7,297 nt of DNA from Bacillaceae bacterium UBA7792 (GCA_002480735.1 DLCS01000001.1:1-7297), one strand, 5' to 3'. Counted from the stretch's first letter, positions 1-6,361 are shown. Notes: generated by a model not told the origin, from the letters alone. Program-made: numbers and translations.

Positions 1-299
1 TAAAGGATAGTCCTAGCGAAGAGCTCGCTACCTCAATTCGCAATATCATGGACGGCAGAAGAGTTTATGCTCCTGAACTGATGGACGATTTGTACGCGGA
101 AGAAAATCCTTTGACAGAACGAGAACTAGAGGTTTTGGAGTTAGTGGCAAATGGGCGAAACACGAAGGAAATAGCCGATGAACTTAGCATCAAGACCGGA
201 ACAGTCAGGAACTATATTTCAACGATATTAGATAAGCTTGGTGTCACGAATCGAATTGAAGCGATCACCCATTTTAAAGAAAAAGGCTGGTTTAAATAG
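1..299 (+). CDS. desR: DesR-like two-component response regulator, C-terminal part (5' end outside window)
   Basis: The reading frame is open from the left edge (codons start at base 3) to a TAG at 297-299, so only the last 98 residues are visible; the ATG at 48 is internal. The visible part holds the linker (KDSPSEELATSIRNIMDGRR) and a complete LuxR/NarL-type helix-turn-helix DNA-binding domain, with the typical LTERELEVLELVANG start and the recognition-helix region IKTGTVRNYISTILDKL. The receiver domain with its phospho-acceptor Asp is off the window. The linker and the ending EKGWFK resemble, from memory, B. subtilis DesR, which with the kinase DesK activates the des fatty-acid desaturase gene when membranes become rigid in the cold. 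If so, desK should lie just upstream. The family is certain. The DesR assignment is a recognition-based inference; another NarL-family regulator is the alternative. I see no terminator directly after the stop. Confidence 0.8.
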   Translation, partial: KDSPSEELATSIRNIMDGRRVYAPELMDDLYAEENPLTERELEVLELVANGRNTKEIADELSIKTGTVRNYISTILDKLGVTNRIEAITHFKEKGWFK

Positions 300-304
300 A
301 GGCA

Positions 305-333
305 CTGTCAGAAGTAAAATGATCATGTATACA
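305..333 (+). promoter_or_regulatory. Candidate sigma-A promoter for the 82-residue gene
   Basis: CTGTCA (305-310) and TATACA (328-333) are separated by exactly 17 bases, the optimal sigma-A spacing. The -35 matches 4 of 6 and the -10 matches 5 of 6 consensus bases. It lies in the gap after the regulator gene and would start transcription roughly 45 bases before the next ATG. It is a sequence match only, and readthrough from the regulator gene is also possible. Confidence 0.35.
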
Positions 334-385
334 AAGAAGAAAAAAATGGCATACTACGATCTAAAAAAGTTAAAGGAGTACTGCC

Positions 386-634
386 ATGTCAGTTAAGGTT
401 GGAACGAAATATCAAATTACAAACGCAATTAAGGGTTACTATAATTCTGCGGAAACGATGACGATCACAAGACTGAGTGGGAGCACGGTTCAATTCATTC
501 TCGAGGATGGAAAAGGATATGGTTCCATGCCGATTCAGCATCTCCAATATTTATTAAAGAGAACTGAATTAACCATCTTTGATGACAAAAAACAATTCCT
601 TCAACTCGAAGAACAAGAGCAGGATATTAGTTAA
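386..634 (+). CDS. Small protein of unknown function, 82 residues
   Basis: I do not recognise this gene. It is supported as real by a strong Shine-Dalgarno AAAGGAG at 372-378, 7 bases before the ATG, and by a terminator hairpin beginning about 29 bases after its stop. An in-frame TAA at 371-373 rules out a longer start. The product has no signal peptide or membrane segment, so it should be cytoplasmic. The first 45 residues alternate polar and hydrophobic residues with several glycines (VGTKYQITNAI, TMTITRLSGSTVQFILEDG), suggesting a small beta-rich fold. The tail is acidic and glutamine-rich (LQLEEQEQD). It follows the DesR-like gene on the same strand with an 86-base gap, so it may be co-transcribed or use the weak promoter in that gap. 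No function is proposed. Confidence 0.72.
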   Translation: MSVKVGTKYQITNAIKGYYNSAETMTITRLSGSTVQFILEDGKGYGSMPIQHLQYLLKRTELTIFDDKKQFLQLEEQEQDIS

Positions 635-662
635 GGCTCCATTCTTAAAATATCGTCACATG

Positions 663-700
663 AAAAAAGGACTTCACATATGAAATCCTTTTTTGTTTTT
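663..700. terminator. Bidirectional intrinsic terminator between convergent genes
   Basis: AAAAAAGGA (663-671) pairs perfectly with TCCTTTTTT (686-694). The stem continues, after one C/A mismatch, with TTCA (673-676) against TGAA (681-684) around a CATA loop. On the plus strand the stem runs into a T-rich tract (689-700), a classical rho-independent terminator for the 82-residue gene. On the minus strand the complement of the A-run gives a T-run, so the same hairpin can end the diguanylate cyclase transcript, whose stop codon is at 699-701. Confidence 0.88.
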
Positions 701-2216
701 ACGAATATATTTTTTTCAGTAATAATTTCCGGCGATACATTTCCTCATCCGCTTGGTGGATCATGTCTTCAATAGACAGGTCTTGGCCTGGTTCGTAATA
801 GAACAAGCCATAACTGATAGAAATCGGGTATGGTTTTACATTCAACGGATGATTGGATGTAAGCACGGAGGTAATTTCCTCCCAAAGCCTCTCAATTTCC
901 TCTAATGGCTTGTGCGGGAAAACGACGATGAACTCGTCACCACCATAGCGGAAAAAGATATCCTGTTCTTCGATATGCTCCTTGATCACCTGACAGGTCC
1001 TTTTGATTAAAAAATCTCCTTCGGCATGTCCATATTGATCATTGACCATCTTCAAATTATTGACATCAACGAAGCAAAGGGTGAAAGGAAAATGGTCTTC
1101 CTTAGCCTTCTGATGTAATTCCTTTAGCTGAATAATCCCACTTCGTCGATTATTAATTCCTGTTAAAATATCTGTTGAAGCATGCTGTATAAGTTCGGCT
1201 TCAAATTTTTTCAATTCGGATATATCCGTAACTCCAGTGAGAATGCACTTTTCATTGCGATAGTCGATTAGTTGATAGTTTAGGATAACCCATATAAGCT
1301 TTCCGCTTGCTACTTTCTGTTCAATAATGTGATTTTTCTTATATCCATTGCGATTTAACTCCTCAATCAGTGGAATTCTATCTTTGTCATTTTTATAGAA
1401 ATCGATAGCTGTATATTTATGTACGTCTTCCCTTGCTACCCCATAAAACTCGAGCGCTTTTTCATTCACCTCGACAATCCTTCCGTCAACAGCGCTTGTT
1501 AGGAGAAGAGGGAATGGGTTAATATCAAACAGCTTCTTAAAGTTCTTCTCTTGCTCTCTTAACTTAACCTTATTATAAAAAGCATTTCTGCGAAACGTGT
1601 AAAATGCAAAGGAAATTAAGTAGGCGACGAGTACAGTTGTAGTCGCATTTGTTTGCTTTGTGATCTTTATTAGCTCATCTTCCAAAATAAAGGATAGACC
1701 GATGTGGAAGCTAAGATAAGTTAGTAGATAAATCACGAATAGATGCAGTGGTTTAATATGCAATAAGACTGCAATTCCAATAATTATCGTCGTATATACA
1801 TCAATATTCCCCGTTAACTTTTGATTATTTAATGAACTTGTTACACCTAACATCGCATAGATGATGATATAAAAGTTTATGAGAAAGGTAGCACTCTTCG
1901 ATTCTATGAATGTCTTGCTTTTTTTTACATTTTGATAAATGAAATAATAAATTAAAGAGAAAAGAAAGCTGACAAAATGGATCACGATTAGGTTTAAGCG
2001 GAAAGAAGAATCATGAATATCGTGAAGAAGTATAACATCCGCAATAATATAATAGATGTAGATGAAGATTAAAGTAATCGAAACGAGGTTAATTCTTTTC
2101 AAAAGCTGCTCATTATTATGCTTTTGAAACTCGTTGTCATCAATGGCTTTGCTATTGTTATAAAATACAATGATTTTAGATTTTAGTTCTAAATATTTAT
2201 TGACAAAAATTTTCAA
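699..2216 (-). CDS. Membrane-anchored PAS-GGDEF diguanylate cyclase
   Basis: This enzyme probably makes cyclic di-GMP from two GTP at the cytoplasmic membrane. Residue numbers count from the TTG at 2225. About six hydrophobic segments occupy 45-210 (near 45-67, 77-98, 111-128, 143-157, 160-178 and 193-210). A PAS-like sensor follows at about 228-340 (LFDINPFPLLLTSAVDGRIV), then a complete GGDEF domain at about 350-508. The domain has the DILTGINNRR entry motif, VDVNNLKMVNDQYGH with the metal and guanine-binding residues, the intact signature RYGGDEF (GGDEF at 428-432) and the late SISYG motif, so catalysis is expected. The inhibitory I-site RxxD is EEQD (419-422), lacking the Arg, so classical product inhibition is probably weak or absent. 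No EAL domain is present. I place the start at the TTG of codon 4 (2214-2216), because AAAGGA lies 9 bases before it but directly abuts the upstream TTG at 2223-2225. There is no Met before residue 124. The N-terminal sensor region matches no named domain I can identify with confidence. Confidence 0.9.
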   Translation of the reverse strand: MKIFVNKYLELKSKIIVFYNNSKAIDDNEFQKHNNEQLLKRINLVSITLIFIYIYYIIADVILLHDIHDSSFRLNLIVIHFVSFLFSLIYYFIYQNVKKSKTFIESKSATFLINFYIIIYAMLGVTSSLNNQKLTGNIDVYTTIIIGIAVLLHIKPLHLFVIYLLTYLSFHIGLSFILEDELIKITKQTNATTTVLVAYLISFAFYTFRRNAFYNKVKLREQEKNFKKLFDINPFPLLLTSAVDGRIVEVNEKALEFYGVAREDVHKYTAIDFYKNDKDRIPLIEELNRNGYKKNHIIEQKVASGKLIWVILNYQLIDYRNEKCILTGVTDISELKKFEAELIQHASTDILTGINNRRSGIIQLKELHQKAKEDHFPFTLCFVDVNNLKMVNDQYGHAEGDFLIKRTCQVIKEHIEEQDIFFRYGGDEFIVVFPHKPLEEIERLWEEITSVLTSNHPLNVKPYPISISYGLFYYEPGQDLSIEDMIHQADEEMYRRKLLLKKIYS

Positions 2217-2225
2217 AGCTTTCAA

Positions 2226-2231
2226 TCCTTT
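2226..2231 (-). promoter_or_regulatory. Ribosome binding site deciding the start of the diguanylate cyclase
   Basis: On the minus strand AAAGGA is followed directly by TTG (2225-2223, spacing 0) and 9 bases later by a second in-frame TTG (2216-2214). Ribosomes need several bases between Shine-Dalgarno and start, so the second TTG is the more likely start, which shortens the protein by three residues to 505. Confidence 0.55.
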
Positions 2232-2343
2232 ACAACGATCTGCGGCTATTTTATCATAAAGTTATCAGAAAATATACTATATTTAGGAGAAAAGTACTTA
2301 TTCGGAATCATATTTTTACCCTGAAGTAAATTTACAGAAAATT

Positions 2344-2363
2344 TATAATATACATGTTATAAT
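2344..2363 (+). promoter_or_regulatory. Promoter of the thiolase-aldehyde dehydrogenase-HMG-CoA lyase cassette, with an extended -10 box
   Basis: TGTTATAAT at 2355-2363 is a perfect extended -10 element (TG, one base, TATAAT). It sits 26 bases before the thiolase Shine-Dalgarno, and transcription would begin near 2370. A good -35 at 17-base spacing is lacking, which fits extended -10 promoters. A second TATAAT lies 14 bases upstream (2344-2349), with a weak CTGAAG 17 bases before it as a possible -35. The region is AT-rich and lies between divergent genes. The minus-strand promoter for the diguanylate cyclase must lie here too, but I see only a weak TATGATAAAAT-like box (complement of 2248-2258). 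Confidence 0.6.
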
Positions 2364-2374
2364 AGATGTAGCTG

Positions 2375-2384
2375 TTGAATTCAA
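2375..2384 (+). promoter_or_regulatory. 10-base palindrome TTGAATTCAA, possible operator
   Basis: TTGAATTCAA is a perfect palindrome starting 11 bases after the extended -10 box and 5 bases before the thiolase Shine-Dalgarno, so a protein bound here could block the start of transcription. The symmetry does not extend beyond 10 bases. It does not match the longer B. subtilis FadR consensus that I know. It may be chance in AT-rich DNA. Confidence 0.25.
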
Positions 2385-2403
2385 TTGGTAGGAGGAGAGT
2401 ATT

Positions 2404-3552
2404 TTGAGAGAAGTCGTCATTGTAGAAGCAGTTAGAACCCCAGTAGGAAAAAGAAAGGGCTTACTTAGTAATGAACGTCCAGATGAGCTAGCAGCAAAGG
2501 TTCTTAAGGAAGTAGTTGCTAGAGCTGGAATTTCTCCTGGGCAAGTGGAAGATGTTATTCTGGGCTGTGTTGCTCAGGTCGAAGAGCAAAGTCTCAATAT
2601 TGCAAGGACGGCTGCACTGATGGCTGGCTTTCCGATCGAGGTGCCAGGTACTACAATTGATCGTCAATGCGGCTCGGGGCAACAAGCTGTGCATTTTGCT
2701 GCACAGGCTATCTTGAGTGGGGATATGGATATTGTCATTGCCGGTGGAGTGGAGAGCATGACGCGCGTACCGATGGGCTCTTCCCGGAAGAATTCACGAT
2801 GGAGTGAAATGCTAACCTCTCAATATGAGATGATTCATCAAGGATTGTCTGCTGAAAGAATAGCGAAAGAATGGGACTTAAGTCGCGAGGAGCTGGATGA
2901 ATTCTCATTAGAAAGTCATCGCAGAGCCATTTTGGCCCAGGATGAAGGCCGTTTCGACCGGGAAATCATGCCTTTAGAAGTAACCCTTGAGGATGGGACA
3001 ACATTGAAGGTAACCCAGGACGAGGGTCCGAGAAGGGAAACCTCCCTTGAAAAATTGGCAGCGCTGAAGCCAGCATTCACAGAGGATGGCAAAATTCATG
3101 CCGGAAATTCTAGCCAGATGAGTGATGGAGCCGCTGCACTTCTTTTAATGTCGAGGGATAAAGCAGAGGAATTAGGACTAAAGCCTCGATTCAGAATTGT
3201 TGCTCGCACAGTGGTAGGCTCTGATCCAACCTTGATGTTAACTGGGCCAATTGAGGCTAGTAAGCGGGTCTTAAATAGAGCAGGTCTATCTATTCATGAT
3301 ATGGATACTTACGAGGTGAACGAAGCCTTCGCACCAGTACCAATGGTTTGGTTAAGAGAGCTTGAGGCGGATCCAGAAAAGCTCAATCCAAATGGTGGAG
3401 CCATTGCACTCGGACATCCTTTAGGAGCAAGTGGTGCTCGCTTAATGATCACGATGATGCATGAATTAGAAAGAACGAATGGCCGCTACGGTCTTCAAGC
3501 GATTTGTGAAGGTGGAGGAATGGCAAACGCGACCATTATTGAAAGATTGTGA
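2404..3552 (+). CDS. Thiolase (acetyl-CoA C-acyltransferase / acetyl-CoA acetyltransferase family)
   Basis: This cytoplasmic thiolase cleaves a 3-ketoacyl-CoA (or acetoacetyl-CoA) with CoA, releasing acetyl-CoA, or runs the reverse condensation. All catalytic elements are visible. The nucleophile is Cys89 in DRQCGSG. NEAFA is at 306-310, His338 is in GGAIALGHPLGASGAR, and the acid/base Cys368 is in AICEGGGMANA. The conserved HAGNSSQMSDGAAA block is near 232-245. At 382 residues it is slightly shorter than the usual 390-400 but complete at both ends. The start is TTG, fixed by a perfect AGGAGG at 2390-2395, 8 bases upstream, and by the typical N-terminus REVVIVEAVRTPVGK. It is the first gene of a three-gene cassette with an aldehyde dehydrogenase and HMG-CoA lyase. 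In that setting a natural job is to split acetoacetyl-CoA derived from the lyase product, or to finish beta-oxidation of a chain. Chain-length specificity cannot be read from the sequence. Confidence 0.95.
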   Translation: MREVVIVEAVRTPVGKRKGLLSNERPDELAAKVLKEVVARAGISPGQVEDVILGCVAQVEEQSLNIARTAALMAGFPIEVPGTTIDRQCGSGQQAVHFAAQAILSGDMDIVIAGGVESMTRVPMGSSRKNSRWSEMLTSQYEMIHQGLSAERIAKEWDLSREELDEFSLESHRRAILAQDEGRFDREIMPLEVTLEDGTTLKVTQDEGPRRETSLEKLAALKPAFTEDGKIHAGNSSQMSDGAAALLLMSRDKAEELGLKPRFRIVARTVVGSDPTLMLTGPIEASKRVLNRAGLSIHDMDTYEVNEAFAPVPMVWLRELEADPEKLNPNGGAIALGHPLGASGARLMITMMHELERTNGRYGLQAICEGGGMANATIIERL

Positions 3553-3553
3553 G

Positions 3554-3579
3554 AAAGATGACCCATTGAGGTCATCTTT
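3554..3579 (+). terminator. Perfect hairpin after the thiolase stop, probably attenuator or weak terminator
   Basis: AAAGATGACC (3554-3563) and GGTCATCTTT (3570-3579) form a perfect 10-base-pair stem with a 6-base loop, starting 2 bases after the thiolase stop. The following bases (GTCCACTTTACC) lack a proper T-run, so full termination is unlikely. Partial termination, RNA processing or protection of the upstream message from 3' decay are the likelier roles. The next gene starts 35 bases further on. Confidence 0.6.
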
Positions 3580-3614
3580 GTCCACTTTACCATCAAATAA
3601 TCAAGGAGAAAAAA

Positions 3615-4985
3615 ATGATTAACATCGCACAATTAGTGAAGAAACAAAGGGATTTTTTTCAAACAGAGCGGACGAAAGATCTATCCTTTCGCATCAATGC
3701 ATTAGAAACGTTAAGACAAATGATTAAGGAATCAGAAGGAGATATAATCAGCGCTCTCAAAGATGACTTAAATAAATCGGAATTTGATGCCTACTCAACC
3801 GAAATCGGCATTGTCCTTGAGGAGATTCGCTTCACGTTGAAAAATGTGGAGAAATGGGCGAGACCAAGAAGGGTTAAAACACCATTGACCCATGCTGGTT
3901 CAAGAAGCTACATTTATCCCGAACCATACGGTGTTGTCTTGATTATCTCACCATGGAATTATCCATTTCAATTAGCTATTGCTCCTTTAATCGGTGCGAT
4001 CGCCGCCGGGAACTGCGCGATATTAAAGCCTTCGGAGCTCACTCCCAATACGTCTAAGCTGCTAGCTCGACTTGTAAAGGACTATTTTCAAGAAGAGCAT
4101 ATTGCCGTGGTTGAGGGTGGGGTCGAGACAAGTCAAATGCTCTTAAGCGAAAAATTTGATTATATCTTCTTTACTGGGAGTGTTCCAGTGGGGAAAATCG
4201 TGATGGAGGCCGCTTCAAAGCACCTAACGCCTGTCACATTAGAACTTGGTGGAAAAAGCCCTTGTATTGTTCATGAGGATGCCAATCTGAAGCTTGCTGC
4301 AAAACGTATTGCATGGGGAAAATTCATGAATGGGTGGCAGACTTGCATTGCTCCTGATTACTTATATGTTCATCGCAGCAAGAGTGCCGATTTTTTGAAT
4401 CAGCTTAAAGTCACGATTAAGGAATTATATGGAGAAGCTCCATTGGAAAATAAGAACCTAACTAAAATTGTGAGCGAACGTCATTTTAAACGACTGGAAG
4501 CTTTCATGAAGGACGGTTCTGTTTTCACCGGTGGTGGGAGTTCACTTGAGCAGTTAAAAATTGAGCCGACGGTGCTGACGGGCATTACCTGGGACGATCC
4601 TATTATGGAGGATGAGATCTTTGGACCAATCTTGCCTGTCTTGGAGTATGACGATTTAGCAGAAGTTATAAAGGAGATCAGGCAAAGGCCAAAGCCATTA
4701 GCACTCTATCTATTCTCAGAAAATCGAACACTTCATGATCGGGTTTTGGGAAGCGTCTCATTCGGCGGAGGTTGCATCAATGATACGGTTTACCATATTA
4801 CTAGCCCTTATCTCCCCTTTGGAGGGGTTGGTAGTAGTGGGACTGGCGCCTATCATGGCAAGGGAAGCTTTGATACATTTTCACATGAAAAGAGTGTTTT
4901 GAAGCAAACAACGATGTTTGATATTCCGATTCGTTATCCTAATTTTAAGAATGGCTTGAAGTATATCAAAATGGTGTTCAAATAA
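3615..4985 (+). CDS. Aldehyde dehydrogenase, ALDH3 class (YwdH-like)
   Basis: This enzyme should oxidise an aldehyde to the acid using NAD(P)+. At 456 residues it has the compact length of class 3 enzymes, and it resembles B. subtilis YwdH. Visible elements are ISPWNYPF (oxyanion Asn115), the cofactor-binding Lys138 in AILKPSE, the FTGSVPVG turn (186-193), the general base Glu210 in LELGGKSP, the nucleophile Cys244 in QTCIAPDYL, EIFGP (334-338) and the class 3 C-terminal PFGGVGSSGTGAYHG. The residues just before the cysteine are odd: the family normally has NAGQTC, whereas here it is NGWQTC (codons 4329-4346), placing Trp241 where a near-invariant Gly is expected. The start is ATG with AAGGAG 6 bases upstream. 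It lies in the same direction as the thiolase (62-base gap with a hairpin) and HMG-CoA lyase (43-base gap), so it is probably in their operon. Class 3 enzymes often act on fatty or aromatic aldehydes; the substrate here is not known. Confidence 0.92.
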   Translation: MINIAQLVKKQRDFFQTERTKDLSFRINALETLRQMIKESEGDIISALKDDLNKSEFDAYSTEIGIVLEEIRFTLKNVEKWARPRRVKTPLTHAGSRSYIYPEPYGVVLIISPWNYPFQLAIAPLIGAIAAGNCAILKPSELTPNTSKLLARLVKDYFQEEHIAVVEGGVETSQMLLSEKFDYIFFTGSVPVGKIVMEAASKHLTPVTLELGGKSPCIVHEDANLKLAAKRIAWGKFMNGWQTCIAPDYLYVHRSKSADFLNQLKVTIKELYGEAPLENKNLTKIVSERHFKRLEAFMKDGSVFTGGGSSLEQLKIEPTVLTGITWDDPIMEDEIFGPILPVLEYDDLAEVIKEIRQRPKPLALYLFSENRTLHDRVLGSVSFGGGCINDTVYHITSPYLPFGGVGSSGTGAYHGKGSFDTFSHEKSVLKQTTMFDIPIRYPNFKNGLKYIKMVFK

Positions 4986-5028
4986 GGCGAGCCCTACCAT
5001 TAATAAGCATTCTGAGGAGGAGTTTCCA

Positions 5029-5892
5029 TTGATTTTCCCAAAAGAGGTGGAAGTAATTGAGGTTGGTCCACGTGATGGGCTGCAGAATGAACCAAATCTC
5101 ATCCCTCTGGAGAAGAAGAAGAAATTAATCAAGATGCTGTCGGAGGCTGGCTTCTCGCGAATAGAGACAGCCTCCTTTGTTCATCCAAAGTGGGTGCCAC
5201 AAATGGCCAACTCAGAGGAAATGGCAGAATACAGCAGGGAGCTGGCTATCACCTACTTGGCACTCACTCCTAATCAAAAGGCATTAGAGCGTGCGATTGC
5301 CGTCCAAGCGCCGCAAATCGCTGTCTTTATTGGGGCAACCGAAACCTTTAATCGAAAAAATATCAATCGTTCAATTGATCAATCTCTCGAAGAGTGCAAG
5401 GATTTGTTTGAGCGAGCTAAGAAGGCCAATCTCTGGATCAGAGGCTATGTTTCAATGGCCTTTTCCTGTCCGTACGAAGGGGAGGTGGCCTTTGAGAAGG
5501 TTCGATATGTATGTGATGAGCTGATTAGGCTTGGAGCAGACGAAATCAGTATTGGTGATACAACTGGAAAAGCTAATCCAAAAGCTGTCTATGAGCGTTT
5601 TTCTAGATTACGAGATTTGTATCCGCATACAACCTTCGTGGCTCATTTTCATGATACGGAGAAAATGGCATTGGCCAATGTGGTTGCTGCCATGCAAGCG
5701 GGGATCACGAAGTTTGATAGTTCCATTGGAGGACTTGGGGGCTGTCCCTATTCGCCTGGAGCTACCGGAAATGTGGCGACTGAAGAGCTCGTTCATATGC
5801 TGGAGCAAATGGGCTGCAGCACGAATCTTGACTTGCATAAGCTTCGTGAGGCAAGCCGTTTCGCTAAGACTCTTTCAAGTCGAATACAATAG
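5029..5892 (+). CDS. Hydroxymethylglutaryl-CoA lyase
   Basis: This enzyme cleaves 3-hydroxy-3-methylglutaryl-CoA to acetyl-CoA and acetoacetate, the final step of leucine catabolism. The TIM-barrel catalytic set is intact. Arg15 and Asp16 are in VGPRDGLQNE and Glu46 is in RIETASF. His206 and His208 are in AHFHDT, part of the metal site. The signature loop GGLGGCPYSPGATGN carries the catalytic Cys239 and metal ligand Asn248. At 287 residues it is slightly shorter than typical 295-300 residue bacterial homologues but complete. The start is TTG, set by AGGAGG at 5015-5020, 8 bases upstream. In B. subtilis the lyase (YngG) sits in a leucine-degradation operon with a biotin-dependent carboxylase and an enoyl hydratase. 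Here it is instead the last gene behind a thiolase and an aldehyde dehydrogenase, so whether this is the YngG orthologue or a second copy is open. The related homocitrate and isopropylmalate synthases are unlikely, given the GLGGCPY loop and short length. Confidence 0.95.
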   Translation: MIFPKEVEVIEVGPRDGLQNEPNLIPLEKKKKLIKMLSEAGFSRIETASFVHPKWVPQMANSEEMAEYSRELAITYLALTPNQKALERAIAVQAPQIAVFIGATETFNRKNINRSIDQSLEECKDLFERAKKANLWIRGYVSMAFSCPYEGEVAFEKVRYVCDELIRLGADEISIGDTTGKANPKAVYERFSRLRDLYPHTTFVAHFHDTEKMALANVVAAMQAGITKFDSSIGGLGGCPYSPGATGNVATEELVHMLEQMGCSTNLDLHKLREASRFAKTLSSRIQ

Positions 5893-5916
5893 GAGAACTG
5901 ACCTGGCTCTCCTATT
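5888..5916. terminator. Convergent-gene hairpin containing both stop codons
   Basis: AATAGGAGA (5888-5896) pairs perfectly with TCTCCTATT (5908-5916), a 9-base-pair stem with an 11-base loop. The TAG of HMG-CoA lyase (5890-5892) lies in the left arm, and the TAG of the opposing membrane-protein gene (complement of 5912-5914) lies at the mirror position in the right arm. The T-tracts are weak on both sides, so efficiency as an intrinsic terminator is uncertain, but no other terminator is visible in the 19 bases between the genes. Confidence 0.6.
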
Positions 5917-6361
5917 TCCATCGATGAAGAACAAATTGATGAAAAAGGTAAATGACCGAAAAGAAGACAGTATAGCCAAAGAAAGAGTAAGCATGATGAA
6001 AATCCTCGCTATGAATGAACCAGCCGTATTTTTCTGCTATTCTTTCAAATAATGGCATGATTAATCCTAATAGAATGATAAAAACCGCCCTGTTCCACCG
6101 GGTAAATCGGCTACAAATCATAAGAAAGCAGGCCATCAAGACGGGAAGACCTACTAAGGTGAATGCGATATTGATCGTGAAGATCTCATACATGGGTCTA
6201 AATGGGAACGAGTAGTAACCTAACCCAACATAGAAGAGGTCCAAATAGGTTCCAATAAGCGATGATAGCAGTAATGCTGGCAGCATCTTAATCCAAGAAG
6301 GGAATCGCTTTTTTGGCGATGGCGGCAAGCTCGAGCTTCTCCAGGGTTTTACAGTATTCAT
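5912..6361 (-). CDS. Small multi-pass membrane protein of unknown function, about 149 residues
   Basis: Four hydrophobic segments are visible (about residues 26-46, 59-83, 90-106 and 125-144, counted from the ATG at 6361). A basic N-terminal stretch (PKKRFPSWIK) would stay in the cytoplasm. The C-terminal pattern with aromatic residues and histidines (GWFIHSEDFHHAYSFFGY) faintly recalls Bacillus CBO0543-type membrane proteins, but I would not assign a family on that. The start is uncertain. The ATG at 6361 has GGAGAG 7 bases upstream (6369-6374) but makes the gene overlap the preceding DUF2515 gene by 74 bases. A TTG at 6328 has GGAG about 10 bases upstream (41-base overlap). An ATG at 6286 would sit one base after the DUF2515 stop (TAA, G, ATG) with a weaker ribosome site. 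All keep the four membrane segments. Same strand and overlap suggest co-transcription and coupled translation with the DUF2515 gene. Confidence 0.72.
   Translation of the reverse strand: MNTVKPWRSSSLPPSPKKRFPSWIKMLPALLLSSLIGTYLDLFYVGLGYYSFPFRPMYEIFTINIAFTLVGLPVLMACFLMICSRFTRWNRAVFIILLGLIMPLFERIAEKYGWFIHSEDFHHAYSFFGYTVFFSVIYLFHQFVLHRWK

Noticed and set aside
14..30. Inverted repeat TAGCGA / TCGCTA
   Set aside because: It lies inside the coding sequence of the response regulator, is only 6 bases per arm, and is explained by the codons.
346..396. A 16-codon frame (ATG at 346, stop TAA at 394-396) overlapping the start of the 82-residue gene, a possible leader peptide
   Set aside because: It has only a purine-rich AAGAAG upstream rather than a convincing Shine-Dalgarno, and no attenuator structure follows it. 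The 82-residue gene has its own strong ribosome site.
4881..5132. Minus-strand 83-codon frame across the dehydrogenase-lyase junction
   Set aside because: It is antisense to two well-supported genes and its start of phenylalanines (NFFFFS) comes from the AAG-rich lyase codons. There is no ribosome site.
5531..6052. A 173-codon plus-strand frame overlapping HMG-CoA lyase and running into the convergent gene
   Set aside because: It is a shadow of the lyase frame: it has no ribosome site and a low-complexity, unfamily-like product, and it crosses the convergent terminator hairpin.
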